64,000 bases of DNA from Cladopsammia gracilis. Its lineage: Eukaryota; Cnidaria; Anthozoa; Scleractinia; Dendrophylliidae. Location: contig JAJGOT010000516.1 in assembly GCA_022457155.1 (NCBI GenBank), positions 62,001 through 126,000 of the forward strand, written 5' to 3'. Numbering within the stretch: the stretch's first letter is position 1; every line of letters begins with the position of its first letter. Both the position numbers and the translations under genes were made by a program. Shown in pieces: positions 10,056-20,012 of this stretch. Under the pieces are notes generated by a model. That model saw only the letters and a list, made by a program, of their open reading frames with translations, was not told the DNA's origin and did not search any database.

Positions 10056-10500
10056 GTGTCTGTTATAAAGAAGTCAGTAACGCGGGATTTACTTATCACC
10101 AGTCCTCCAACGCCAAAAGATGGCAATTGTTTATTCCATGCGATGAATGACCAAATAATTTGCCTGGGGATGGTATTCCAGAGCGTCTCAGAATTACGCT
10201 CTAGCCTGGTTAATTATCTCAGACTAAACCCAACCACACCAGACGGAGCTCATTTCAGAGATTTTGTCAATCATGGCGCATGGAAGACCTATCTACGAAG
10301 AATGGCAAAAGATGGATAGTGGGGGACTGGATTGGTATTGTTGGGACTGATTGGCGATAGTCTCAAGTTTAGGAGAGGCAGGATTAAAAGTCATTCATTC
10401 AGCTGGGTATGAAGATGACGACAACGATAAAAGCAACGGAGGTATGGCGTTACTTAGCCATGAAGCTGAGCTACATTACTCCGGCACAGTCTGGAACCAA
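10056..10500 (+). pseudogene. OTU-type cysteine protease relic carried by the transposon
   Basis: The frame 10056-10319 includes PTPKDGNCLFHAMNDQI, the OTU catalytic Asp-Gly-Asn-Cys signature, at about residues 20-35. A TAG at 10317-10319 replaces a residue where the frame otherwise continues (WGTGLVLLGL). Further on, in a shifted frame, MALLSHEAELHYSGT (about 10443-10487) carries the expected catalytic His region. OTU proteins remove ubiquitin or act as proteases, and some transposons carry them as passenger or accessory genes. With at least one stop and one frameshift, this copy is not functional. Confidence 0.75.
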
Positions 10501-11122
10501 TAGACCTTTCCGCTTCTAAGAGTCCGCGACGTTCCAGTATGCGACCGAACAGTTAAAAAACAAGTACGGCGAGGGAAAAGTTTATACGGAGGAGATTTGT
10601 CCAGTAACTGTGGAAAAAAGTTTCAATGTTACACCCAAGGCGTCTTTGACAGTGGTGGAGCATTGCAGGTCTATTCCAATGACTGTTTTTTTGTGATGTT
10701 TGCTTAATGCATGAACTTTTTTTGAGCCTAGTAGGTGAACATAAAGGGGACGAGCAGACCTGGAAGAAAACTAATTAGCCTGTAACATTGCGTTATGTTC
10801 CTGGTAATGTTTTTTCCTTTGAAATACCAAATGTATGGTTTGACTAAATGAATGTCCAGTTTATAAGTAAGGATATGCGACGTATGTTGCGTGGGCATCA
10901 ATAGAATCTGCTCACAATTTTATGATTTCAAATAAAACGAATTACGTTTTTGTTGATTGAGAGTGAATCTAATAGTGTCGTAACGAAATTCTTTAGCCTC
11001 GATAAAAAAATGTAAACCCTGATTTGTGAGGTCAAAATATGGCTTTAGAAATACTTGTGACAAAAGCTCAACTACCAGGTCATTCCCCTATCAACTCCAT
11101 TCCATTATCCACACCATTATAT

Positions 11123-11311
11123 ATAAATCCAGGCTTAGGCATAAACTAGATGTATATGCACAGCTCTAGTAAAAAAAAATCCACACCATTCCATTATTAT
11201 TTATGAGCGAGATCATTTGCGGTCCTCTATGGGGATCATTTGCGGTCCGGGATCATTTGCGGTCCAATTTGGGGATCATTTGCGGTCCGGGATCATTTGC
11301 GGAGCTGTACA
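11123..11311 (+). repeat. Right terminal inverted repeat with GATCATTTGCGG array
   Basis: Inverse of the left end with fewer repeat units (about five half-units against about ten), so the two terminal repeats differ in length, as expected if the array changes by unequal recombination. Confidence 0.85.
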
Positions 11312-11321
11312 GATCACCAGA

Positions 11322-12440
11322 ATTCAGAACACAAAGAATGACTTTGAAATAAATGAGTGCCAAAAATCAAAGGTCACCGAGTATGTATACCAGGAGTCTA
11401 GGGTCTACTCTAACTGCAGAGAGGAAGAGAATAGCCTGCGAACAGGCTCCTGGTTCGGAGGGGCGCTATTTTCCGGCGCTATTTTACTGGAAGCCTGTCC
11501 GCAGGCTAGGAAGAGATGGGCCTTGGGAACGAGGTTGGTAGAAGTTTCAATAAGAAATAGATCATTAAAACAGACCGTCGTGTGTTGATATGGACGATAT
11601 AGTCAATAATGTTTAACTTTTATTGGTAAATTGCACAACTTTCTGAAGTTGCTGTCTATTTTTAGTGTTTATTGTGTCGCTGTCGTAATTAGTCGTATTT
11701 TTGAAGCGGAATCGAGTCGCTTGTCGCTGTTCTGTTCAGAACGTCAGTGGAACGTCTCGTGTCGGCAGTTGTCGGGGCCATGTCGCTTGTCGCTTTTACC
11801 CCTTGGAAGGCCTCTTTGAGCCGAGATGTTTTGAAAACAGCTTCGCATTTCAATTGGCTATAAAAGGAAACGAAACCTAATCACCAGCTCTATTCCTACA
11901 AGATACATCATTCTGCCTGAAGGTACACATTTGTTGAGTCAACGGAAAAAGCGACAAGTAAAAGATTTTCATTTGCCTTTTTTACAATAGTCTACCTTAA
12001 AAATATAATGAAGTCTTTAGAGAAAACATTCCTCTTTTTAGAGATACAATGGGAGGGGGGGTCACGATCCCGTTTCACGCTTTTTTTTTATGAATTTCAC
12101 GCGTCACATATTCGTTAAATTCCTTAGTCTGGTTCCTTACAAGGATATTAGTTACTAAATTTACGAATCACGTTTCCATTTTACTAACTTTCACGTTTCA
12201 CGCACTGAATTTTTCCCTGATCACGCGTCATGCATAGACCCTTCGCCACCCTCTTTTTAGTGAACTTATTCACATGCACAAAGTTCTTGTTTTGTCTCAT
12301 ACATCCACATATACAATGTATATATGAATTGGCTGTTTAAAAACATTGCCAGTAAATCAATTTTAATCCTAAATGAAAATCGTTGCAATATGTTTTAGTT
12401 CTGTTTAAATATCAATAAATAAAGATAGTAAATTTTTTTA
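11322..12440. other. Spacer with hairpin, promoter-like block and CACG-rich repeat
   Basis: 11430-11512 holds an inverted pair AGCCTGCGAACAGGCT / AGCCTGTCCGCAGGCT. A candidate promoter is listed separately. 12046-12260 has repeated TTTCACG and CACGCGTCA words next to a G-run, which looks like a repeat fragment. Nothing coding recognised. Confidence 0.4.
11850..11930 (+). promoter_or_regulatory. Candidate pol II promoter
   Basis: CAATTGGC directly precedes TATAAAAGG (11859-11867). About 30 bp on comes TCACCAGCTCTATTCC, a plausible start, and then a possible first exon ending at CTGAAG|GTACACA. No coding exon downstream could be tied to it. Confidence 0.3.
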
Positions 12441-12449
12441 ACCTTCGTT

Positions 12450-12753
12450 CATCTTTCCCAAATTTCGATTGATAAGAAAATTGCCATTGTAATGCCATAC
12501 AAGTCATTGCTCATGACTTTTATTGATTTGGTGGCTTCTAAAAGAGCCCTTAAGTCCTCTATGACTGCAATGTCTAACTCCATGATTAGACCTACAGGTA
12601 TTTTCAATCTTTTTCTCAATGTTCTCTATCCTGCCAATAGCCATATCCAGTTGACTGGTGCGACTCGCATTTTGTCCTTCTGCTATACTGAATAAATACA
12701 GGCAGCAAGTCGCCTCGTCTTACCCCACCCGATGTAGCCACAAAGCCATTGTA
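12450..12753 (-). pseudogene. Coiled-coil coding relic, frameshifted
   Basis: Minus-strand pieces in different frames read as one helical protein: YNGFVATSGGVRRGDLLPVF, then AEGQNASRTSQLDMAIGRIE, then MELDIAVIEDLRALLEATKS. Two frame changes join them. The style (short amphipathic helix after a GGVRRGDLL segment) resembles accessory proteins of cnidarian transposons, but I cannot name it. The plus-strand frame 12492-12695 is its antisense shadow. Confidence 0.4.
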
Positions 12754-13049
12754 TACTACATCTGTATGCTATACCTCGTATAAAAACGAAACAGATAATT
12801 CGTAAACAAGTTATATTATATATATGACGCAACTGTCAGAAACAAAACACGCGCGAAGACATACAGGTCAAACCCATTTGTGTCCATTCAGAAGTGTTGC
12901 TACTTTACCCGCTAAAAATTAACATCAACTTCAATAGACCATTTAGCAACTTTACACATATTACCTATCACATCTTGACTATATTTACCTATCAAAGGCA
13001 CCCAACTTTTCCAATTCTTGTTGTTGTTGTTTTTTTTTTATTACCTTAC

Positions 13050-13226
13050 GTTCTCTCGCATTAACGAGATGGCTTGAAGAGCCCTTTGATTTTGCTTGGC
13101 GGTTGGTTTGTTGTTTATGCCATTATTGGCATGTAGGTTTTTATGCAGGAAAGGTTTAAGCTTCTCTAGCTTTTCTCTCAGAAATGATTTGATGGCCGTG
13201 AATGTATTTCCTGCTATTTTGTCACG
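13050..13226 (-). CDS. Candidate internal exon, 59 codons, phase 0
   Basis: Runs from acceptor GCGCCCAG to donor GTAAGG with no stop; length 177 bp, phase 0 at both ends. The product is Lys- and Leu-rich and helical (AIKSFLREKLEKLKPFLHKN). It could be an upstream exon of the minus-strand gene whose 3' exons lie at 8894-9440, which are in the same phase, but the acceptor is pyrimidine-poor. No family recognised. Confidence 0.35.
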
Positions 13227-13421
13227 CTGGGCGCAGCCATTTCAGTTTCCGTCGTTGCAGGATATTAATTTTGCAGATCCATTTAGCAAGCTTAGCAGAG
13301 AGAGTTGAAGCTTAAAAAGAAAGCTGTTGAACTTGTAGAGAGTTGAAGTTTTCGGAAGTTTGCCTCAGTCAAGGCTGTGAACTAAATATTATTCAGTTCG
13401 CTTCGCTTTATCGGCTGCGCC

Positions 13422-13832
13422 GTGAAGCTCGATGTTTATAATTCCTCCGTTGGCAATTTTGACAGTCTAGCGACTGTTATGGTTATGCCACTATATGATT
13501 TCATCACAGGCAAAACCATGGTATCGGTTTTCCACTCGAACCTCATCAGTTGCCGCGTTTGTGATTTGCTAGTTGCTACCTTTAGAGAAACGCATATTTT
13601 TGTTGAGAAACGATTCAAAATTAACCTTACGCAAGCAAGAGAGTTTATCGATAGACTTTATCACATTTTTCAAACAAAAACTTACACTTTGCACAACTCC
13701 ATTTCCGATAAAATAACGGTGAAAAAAATCGTCATTCTCTTCCCAAAATCGAAGTTTTTGACGAAGAAACAACTTTACACCATACACTTGCAATGTTTGC
13801 CCCCTAGCGATCCCGGAATTCTTTGCGGATAA
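13422..13832 (+). other. Unrecognised 136-codon plus-strand frame
   Basis: A single long frame starting with a weak-context ATG. It contains CRVCDLLVATFRETHIF and a Lys-rich C-terminus. The minus strand also has open frames here, so composition does not decide the strand. It may be part of a decayed mobile element; not annotated as a gene. Confidence 0.2.
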
Positions 13833-14120
13833 CACAGTATCCGATTAAGCAATAGAATTACAGATTATGCAAGACCCGTAGGGTTGTAGTATAAGATGAA
13901 TTGCACGAATAAATAGAGACGAAATATAACAATGCTTTGCCTTTATTAACTTCGCTCAAATGACAGCAATTTTAAAGAAAATGAACAAACAGAGTAGGAG
14001 AACTGGGTCCTAGCCCCTGATAACGCCGCGGTCCGCCCCACAATCCTCGTCTTTTTGCTGAGCAAACCTGTGAAAGAAGAAAAGAAGAAATAACAATGAG
14101 GGGAGGTGAGGGAGGGAGCA

Positions 14121-14233
14121 TTGTTATATTTCGTCTCCATTTATTCGTGCAATTCATCTTATACTACAACCCTAGGGATCTTGCATAATCTGTAATTGCA
14201 CTTCATAAATGTCGCCTGAATATAACAATGCTA
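14121..14233. repeat. Internal complementary region (circle-junction sequence) of DIRS
   Basis: The first part (14121-14197) is the inverse of the left outer end 13856-13935 (GCAAGAnCCnTAGGGTTGTA). The second part (14198-14233) is the inverse of the right outer end 19400-19433 (CATTTATGAAGTGC). The join between them reads AAGTGC|AATTAC, which is the sequence a circle made from the two ends would have. Confidence 0.9.
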
Positions 14234-14242
14234 GTTCAAAGC

Positions 14243-15177
14243 CTATGATAGACCAAGAACTGACCTGCCAAAGGATGGGTCATGGACAGGTTTGTAATAA
14301 AACCTTCGAAAGGTGTTGTCACTTGACCAGTCAGCCACTTTCATAATGTCACTAACTGACAACCCCGCTCTTGCAGCAGTAGAAGATGCAGCCCCTCTAG
14401 TCGAGTGAGCTGTAAAAACGTTAGAATCAATACCTGACTTAAGAAGGATATTTTTAATCCAATGTGCTAAAGTTGCAGACTTAACTGGTTTATGTGGTCT
14501 GATAGTTGCTAGAAAAAGCTTATTAGGCTGTGCAGGGTCTATAGGCCTGAAGGTGGATGTGAGCGACTCATAAGCCTTGAGGCACTCGCAGGGGCACAAC
14601 AGCTTGTCTTGAGGGAAGCTGGCATGAAAAGAGGATTTTAGATTTTTTTCCAACACGAACAGACTTGGTGAGTTCAGGGAGATTAAACTCAACTCCCTCA
14701 GGATGCAACTTCCTAAATCTGAGGTCATGTGCTGCTAGCTCAGAACCACGATCTGCTGAAGTGAGAGCAAGGAGAGTCACTAACTTCTCGGAGAGATGTT
14801 TAAGGGACAGTGACTCGTTATCACCTAAAGACTTGATGAAAGTGAGAACTTTTGACACATCCCAGGTAGCAGAATACCTTGGCAGAGGTGGTTTCTGACA
14901 AACTAGTGGGTGTTGACCAACATTTAGGCCCTCTACCTTAGGGAAAGGTCATGGAAAGGGCAGAACGATAAACATTAATCGTACGATATTCTTTACCATC
15001 AGCAAAGAGTGATGCTAAGAAATTCATTACATGCTGAACAGAGGCAGAAAGGGGATCAACCTCTTGTTGACGGCACCAGCTACACCACAAGCGCCAGGCC
15101 GACTCGTAGGACTCAAGGAGTCCTTGAGCCTGGTTTGAAATCCCCATCGAAGTGTAGCGTTGGCTGAGACAAGCCAC
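14243..15177 (-). pseudogene. DIRS tyrosine recombinase (integrase)
   Basis: Read in three frames on the minus strand: 15177-14938 (N-terminal SAM-like region, SYESAWRLWCSWCRQQEVDP), 14935-14650 and 14728-14243. Catalytic residues of the tyrosine recombinase family are all visible: Arg in LTSADRGSELAAHD, His-x-x-Arg in TAHSTRGAASS, and Tyr in FRRFYYKPV. It would cut and rejoin DNA to insert the circular cDNA. One frameshift lies in a run of seven T (14647-14653), another near CCTTAGGG at about 14935. Two single-base changes break it; both sit in easily mis-sequenced contexts. Confidence 0.88.
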
Positions 15178-15185
15178 CCTGCTTG

Positions 15186-15949
15186 TTGGAGTTGGGGGAG
15201 AGGATGATTTTTATTTATTAACTAATATTTTAATAGGATACCCTTTCATAACATGATTTTCAAAGAGGTCCTACAAAATATAATCAATTAACTAAACACA
15301 TAAATTAATAAATTACTAAATATAAATTTAAGGTCGAGGCCGAACGTGTTACGGGGCAAAACAGTTGTTGTAAAAGTTAGTTTTAAAAGAAGCGCTGGTA
15401 GTACTGTTTCTTACATATAAAGCTTGAGAGTTCCAGTCTTTAATGGCATGATAAGATAGCCATTGCTTGCCCCAGTTGGATTTGACGGCAGGCAAACGGA
15501 AATCCTGTGCATTTCTGGTGTTGTAACGGTGTACATCGTGTAACGTAACTAATCTAAGGTGTGACGCTAATAAATCGTTTTTACACTTAAAGACGTAAAG
15601 ACACCTATGATATAGTCTGCGCTTACTTAGGTTAAGCCAATTAAGTGAATGGAGGGCATCAGTAGCAGACGAGTGAACTGGACGGTCAAGAATAATTTTA
15701 GCAGCCTTGTTTTGCAGTATTTGCAAGCTTTGCATTAACGTGGAGTTGTTCTTCTCGCCCCAAATTATGTCTCCGAAATCGAACAAAAGCAACACTAAGC
15801 TATTATAGTAAAGTAGCCTGGCAAAACGAGGTAAGAGACGCTTAATCCTTTTCAAGAGACCGAGGCGCTTATTGATTTTAGCAGAAAGGTGATCGATATG
15901 ATCCGACCAGGTCATGTCAGAAGAGAACGTAATTCCAAGATGATGGGAC
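15186..15949 (-). mobile_element. 5'-truncated LINE inserted in the DIRS element
   Basis: 764 bp flanked by the 9-bp repeat CAAGCAGGG (minus strand; plus 15177-15185 and 15950-15958). It encodes on the minus strand the C-terminus of a non-LTR reverse transcriptase: GITFSSDMTWSDHIDHLSAK, then ILQNKAAKIILD and WNSQALYVRN, stopping at 15349. The 3' end (15186-15348) is AT-rich with AATAAATAAAAA and no long poly(A). If it is removed with one repeat copy, the DIRS frames on both sides join at the expected RNase H to recombinase boundary. Confidence 0.85.
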
Positions 15950-17830
15950 CCCTGCTTGCTGAGGAGCCACGGGCCTGTTGGGAACAGGCGCGGAAAGTCT
16001 ACACTCAGGTGTAACAGTAGGGGATACCAGCGCTGTGTCTCCCATACTGGGGCTACAAGACACAGATGCTGAGTACCCTGTTCCTGAACTTGGGATAGAC
16101 AACGACCTACCAGACTGAAGGGGGGGAATGCGTAACCCCTTAGATGAGACCAGTCCTGAGAGAAAACGTCTGTCGCTTCCGCCTCTGGGTCCGGTCTCCA
16201 ACTCACATACCTGGGAAGCTGATTTGTTAGCCGTGTCGCGAACAGATCTACCTCTAATGGACCCCACAGCTCGTTGAGGCGAGCAAAAACTGATGGGTCC
16301 AGTTTCCAGTCGGATGAATCTCGATCCACTCTGGATTCCTGATCTGCTGCATTGTTGTAAATGCCAGGGATATGGTGTGCTGTGAGAGAGATCTCTCTTT
16401 GGAGGCACCACTGCCAGATCTCGTAGACTAGGCTGCCTAGAACAGGGGATGAGCCCCCCCATTCTGTTGATGTACGCTATGGCAGTGGTATTGTCCATCA
16501 ACAGTTTTACTTGGATTGAGGCTCTGTTCTTGCAAAATGATTTTATTGCAAAACCTCCTGCCATTAATTCCAAGCAATTTATGTGTTGAAGGCGTTCTCG
16601 CTGAGACCAGATTCCGCCTGTTCTTACCCCATTGCAACATGCACCCCAACCTAGGTTGGAAGCATCCGTCTCGATCAACAGATCGTCCTTCTTTCTCAAG
16701 AGGGATCTGCCGTTCCAGGCAGCAAGGTGATCTCTCCACCACAGGAGCTCTTCTTGAGCTGCCCGGTTCAGGAGGAGTGTTGATTCGTAACTTTGAGTTT
16801 CCTTCAGAGCCATTGTTTTGGCCGTCAAAAGAAACCTGTAGTGCAGGGGTGCTGGGAATACTGCTTGGATTGAAGAGGACAGTTTTCCCAGAAGTCGAGA
16901 CAGTGTTCTGATAGACACGGAGGGGTTGTTTAACAGACTCTGACACTCCCTCTTGATACTCTTTACTTTGTCCCTTGGGAGGTACAAAGACATTCTTACT
17001 GAATTCACCAGAAAGCCAAGGAACTCCAATTCTTGAGTAGGTACTAGAATAGACTTTCCCTTGTTTAACACAAAACCGAGGCTGGATAACAGGTTGACTG
17101 CAATGGTGGTGTGTTCTATGGCTAAGTCTCTGGACTCGGCCATAATAAGCATGTCGTCTAGGTAAATAATTAGTCTGATTCCCATTTTTCTTAACTGGGC
17201 TACAACTGGTTTTAGTAACTTTGAGAACGTGCGGGGTGCACTGGCTAGCCCGAAGGGAAGACATGCGAACTCCCACAGAGTGTCCCTCCAAATGAATCGC
17301 AGGAATTTTTGGTGATGGATCCATATTGGGACAGTAAGGTAGGCATCCTTTAGGTCGATCTTGGTTAAAAAGTCGTTTGGTCTTAAAATATCTTTTAACA
17401 TTGGTACACCTTCCATTTTGAAGTGCTGGTATTCTACAAACTGGTTTAAGTCTTTGAGGTTTATTACTGGCCTGTGCCCACCCCCTTTTTTGGGAACAGT
17501 GAATAAGGGGCTTATGAACTGGCTCGGGTCGTGACCATTGGGTTTTAGAACCTTGTGGATGGCATGTTTTTGATGGAGAGAAAGCACTTCCTGATCTATC
17601 AAATCTCTCTCCTCCTCTGATGCATGCATGCTGGGAATGTAGGTCTGGTGGGGGGATTCCAGAAACTCTATCTTGTACCCCACCACAGTTTCCAAGACCC
17701 AAGGGTCGTTTGTTATGTTCTGCCAGTTCTGATAAAAATGAGCTATTCGGCCCCCTAAGGAGAGTTTTGAAACTGAGGGAATTACAGAAAGTTTTATGGG
17801 CATACCTGAATGAGCTGGAGGATTCCTCAC
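15950..17830 (-). pseudogene. DIRS reverse transcriptase and RNase H
   Basis: The open frame from 17830 carries FTVPKKGGGHRPVINLKDLN, then TKIDLKDAYLTVPI, then the catalytic LIIYLDDMLIMAE (about 17150-17190), then RNase H (LIETDASNLGWGACCNGV, INCLELMA, LMDNTTAIAYINRMGG). At a run of seven C on the plus strand (16452-16458) the frame shifts, and RNase H continues in the frame 16329-15950 (ELWGPLEVDLFATRLT, WHL-type tail). The frame opens upstream at a GTG overlapping the gag TGA; the first ATG is ten codons in. One frameshift plus the LINE separate it from the recombinase. Confidence 0.9.
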
Positions 17831-19253
17831 TGGCTCTGAGGGGTTGACTGGGTGAAGGGTGCTGTTGTTCTTCCCCTTCCCCTGAATGGCCTGGAAGGAC
17901 GATAGGTCTGGCCTCGGAAATGAGGGCTCCTGTAACTGGCTGCACCCCCCCGGTTCCAGGGTTTTGCTGAGGGGGTGCCTCTTGGAAAAAACGGCTTTCC
18001 TCTTTGAACAAAGGTGGCAGTGGAGATTGCCTTTGCTGTTTCAGACCGCTGTTTGAGGCGTTGTTCAAACTGCTGGCCAAACAGCTCTTTGCCATTAGTT
18101 TCCCATGATTCATTTGAGAGGGAGGCATATTTTGGGCCAATTTTGCTGAGAACTTGAGCTCTGCGTTTGGCGGATACATGATTGTTTACATTGCTAAGAA
18201 GTTGCAGTGATCTTGTCAGACAGCTTACCAGTGTGCAGGGTCGTAACGAGGTATATTTTTTCATCGCTGATCCCGTATTTTTACGCAAATTTTTAATCCC
18301 TGATCCCAAAAGTGATGAAAATTTTGATCCCTGATCCCACAAAATTTTGTTTGCCTGATCCTTGAGTCAATGGAAAACAGGCTGATCCCGATCCCGAGGG
18401 CTGTGAGCCCGGATCCGAGGCTGTGATCCCTGATCCCACCCTTTTTTAGGTCTTTGATCCCTGATCCCATATACCTCGTTACTACCCTGAGTGTGGAAAG
18501 GTCTAGCGACTGGGAATTTTCTTTGGCCTGCCAGACCATCTCATAGGACATAGCAATAGGACCAGCCACATGAAGAAGAAGGTCCTGAGTTTTGCGGAGG
18601 ACTTTATCTTCAGATTTACACTTTGGTACCAGGTCCGGTAGAAATTTGTCCAGCCCTGGTGTGTATACGCAGTCCACATCGGGGAGCGGACAAGATCGCA
18701 CAATTTCTCGCTTGTCAAAACCTGACAAAGGCTTTACAAAACAGACGTTCAGCAAAGCTGAAAGTTCTTCCGACGCTTGCCAGCGCTGAGAAGAGGACTC
18801 AAGAATATCGTCAACGTCTAGTGGATCATATTCCTGTTGTTCAATACTGTCAGAGACAGTCGGCCCGTTGTTCGCGTCATCTATAGTTAAACGAACGATC
18901 TTTGCGGGCGGTTCGTAAGAAATACCATTTGATGACCCAGCGGCACCACTGGGAGACATTGAACCTTTTGTTGACCCAGAGGACGTACTGGGAGAGGACT
19001 TTCCTTTTGGTGAACCGGAGGATGAACCGGTTAATCGTTCAGCTTGGCCTGAACCATGTGACTCGCCTTGTGCTGGCGAGCTCAGAGAATGTTTAACGCC
19101 GTCTACAATGGTCGGCAACAAAGCCTTAGACATCATGGATACAAATTCCGGGCTCTGGAACACCGAAGCAAAGGAAGCAACGGAAGATGGGTCAGGATTA
19201 CCTGGATTTTGCTGTTCAGTTGAACCATTTTTGTCTTCTCCGTCTTTCGACAT
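17827..19253 (-). pseudogene. DIRS gag-like protein, split by a MITE
   Basis: ATG at 19253 (MSKDGEDKNGS). The N-terminal part is Ser/Gly-rich with SGSPKGKSSPSTSSGSTKG; the middle has LLNVCFVKPLSG and GLDKFLPDLVPKC, typical of DIRS Gag. The frame is interrupted at 18489 by a 254-bp MITE plus a 6-bp duplication. 260 bases shifts the frame by two, and the frame exactly that far over continues at 18229 (SCLTRSLQLLSNVNN) to the stop at 17827. The C-terminus is rich in Arg, Gly and Pro (RPSRPFRGRGRTTAP), a likely nucleic-acid-binding tail. Confidence 0.85.
18236..18489. mobile_element. MITE with internal CTGATCCC repeats, 6-bp duplication AGTGTG
   Basis: 254 bp, ends CAGGGTCGTAACGAGGTATA and CAGGGTAGTAACGAGGTATA (inverted), flanked by AGTGTG at 18230-18235 and 18490-18495. 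The interior has about nine copies of CTGATCCC or GATCCCTGATCCC. CAGGG ends suggest hAT, but the usual hAT duplication is 8 bp. Confidence 0.85.
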
Positions 19254-19275
19254 GACTTCTTCTTCACACGAGCGA

Positions 19276-19409
19276 AGCAAAAAGACGAGGATTGTGGGGC
19301 TGACCGCGGCGTTATCAGGGGCTAGGACCCAGTTCTCCTACTCTGTTTGTTCATTTTCTTTAAATTTGCTGTCATTTGAGCGAAGTTAATAAAGGCAAAG
19401 CATTGTTAT
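19276..19409. repeat. Terminal inverted repeat of DIRS, 5' side of element
   Basis: Inverse of 13923-14056 with few differences. It lies just upstream of the gag ATG at 19253 on the minus strand. Confidence 0.85.
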
Positions 19410-19466
19410 ATTGAGGCAACATTTATGAAGTGCAACACATTTTCTATGACTTTACCGGCGTAATAG

Positions 19467-19545
19467 AACCACGCGGGATGTTGGGAGAACACGAGAAAAG
19501 CTTGTAAACCACGAGCCGTAGGCGAGTGGTTTACAAGCTTTTCGA
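19467..19545. mobile_element. Small hairpin inserted in the left Harbinger TIR
   Basis: 79 bp absent from the right terminal repeat. The stem GAAAAGCTTGTAAACCAC pairs with its complement at about 19526-19543 around GAGCCGTAGGCGA. On both sides the terminal-repeat text resumes. Confidence 0.7.
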
Positions 19546-19660
19546 GAGATTTCTTATAAAAGCGCAGAACCTTATGCAAATTAGTTTCTCACTTTACGAA
19601 AATACAAATAGACTTTCTTTGAAATTAAAACAGGCGTCTTTTGCGCGCGCCGTGACAAAC

Positions 19661-19951
19661 TCAGGGAATTGATATTCTTGTCAACGTAAATATTAAATTG
19701 ACTCTCGAGAAGCCAAACTGGAAACAGAACTTGAGGTAGAATAGTGGAAGGTTGATATTTCCCAATATTGTCAAAGGTGGTAAACTAACTAAAACCTGTA
19801 AAAATATGCAGCAGCAAAGGACTAGGCCAAGCAACTCGTCCTCGTACTCAGGGGCTATGTTTTCATTGGGTAGTGGAACCGGCAAATTTGTTGTGATGGT
19901 GCACAGAAGGTAGCATGTCTGTAGAAGTCGTAGGAATGCAACGTTCTCCAT
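19661..19951 (-). other. Minus-strand frame with hydrophobic start, possible first exon
   Basis: Begins MENVAFLRLLQTCYLLCTIT, then an acidic stretch (NENIAPEYEDELLG) and a Cys/Leu run ending at CAG|GTTTTAG, a possible donor. It sits where a Harbinger transposase N-terminus could lie, but I see none of its motifs. A signal-peptide-bearing host exon is the other option. Low confidence. Confidence 0.25.
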
Positions 19952-20012
19952 GATTGGCCCGAAGCGTCAAGGCTATGTAATGTTGCCCGGCGTTTTTTTA
20001 GAAAACAATGAA

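Larger units (their letters stand above)
9479..11311. mobile_element. DNA transposon with minisatellite terminal inverted repeats and OTU gene
   Basis: Flanked by the 10-bp direct repeat GATCACCAGA (9469-9478, 11312-11321). The ends align in inverted orientation from TGTACA inward. Each end is an array built on GATCATTTGCGG: left 9483-9710, right about 11205-11308. Beyond the arrays about 60 bp of unique inverted repeat continues to AAGCCTGGATTT at 9772 and AAATCCAGGCTT at 11124. The interior holds a broken OTU-type cysteine protease frame and no visible transposase. Nine- to ten-base duplications with long terminal repeats are typical of Mutator-like elements; OTU genes are also known in Helentrons, so the superfamily is open. 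Confidence 0.8.
13856..19433 (-). mobile_element. DIRS-like tyrosine-recombinase retrotransposon
   Basis: 5.6 kb, minus strand: gag-like frame, reverse transcriptase/RNase H, tyrosine recombinase. Inverted terminal repeats at 13923-14056 and 19276-19409 match closely (GATAACGCCGCGGTC and complement). An internal complementary region at 14121-14233 joins the complements of both outer ends. The host repeat in which it sits supplies an empty site (22292-22300 reversed), which shows insertion with no target duplication beyond a shared AA. All of this is diagnostic of DIRS elements, which integrate by recombinase from a circle. Frameshifts and two nested insertions make this copy inactive. Confidence 0.92.

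Noticed and set aside
16437..18179. 580-codon frame on the same strand as the DIRS reverse transcriptase
   Set aside because: It overlaps the real reverse transcriptase in another frame and has no motif; the real frame has all catalytic motifs.
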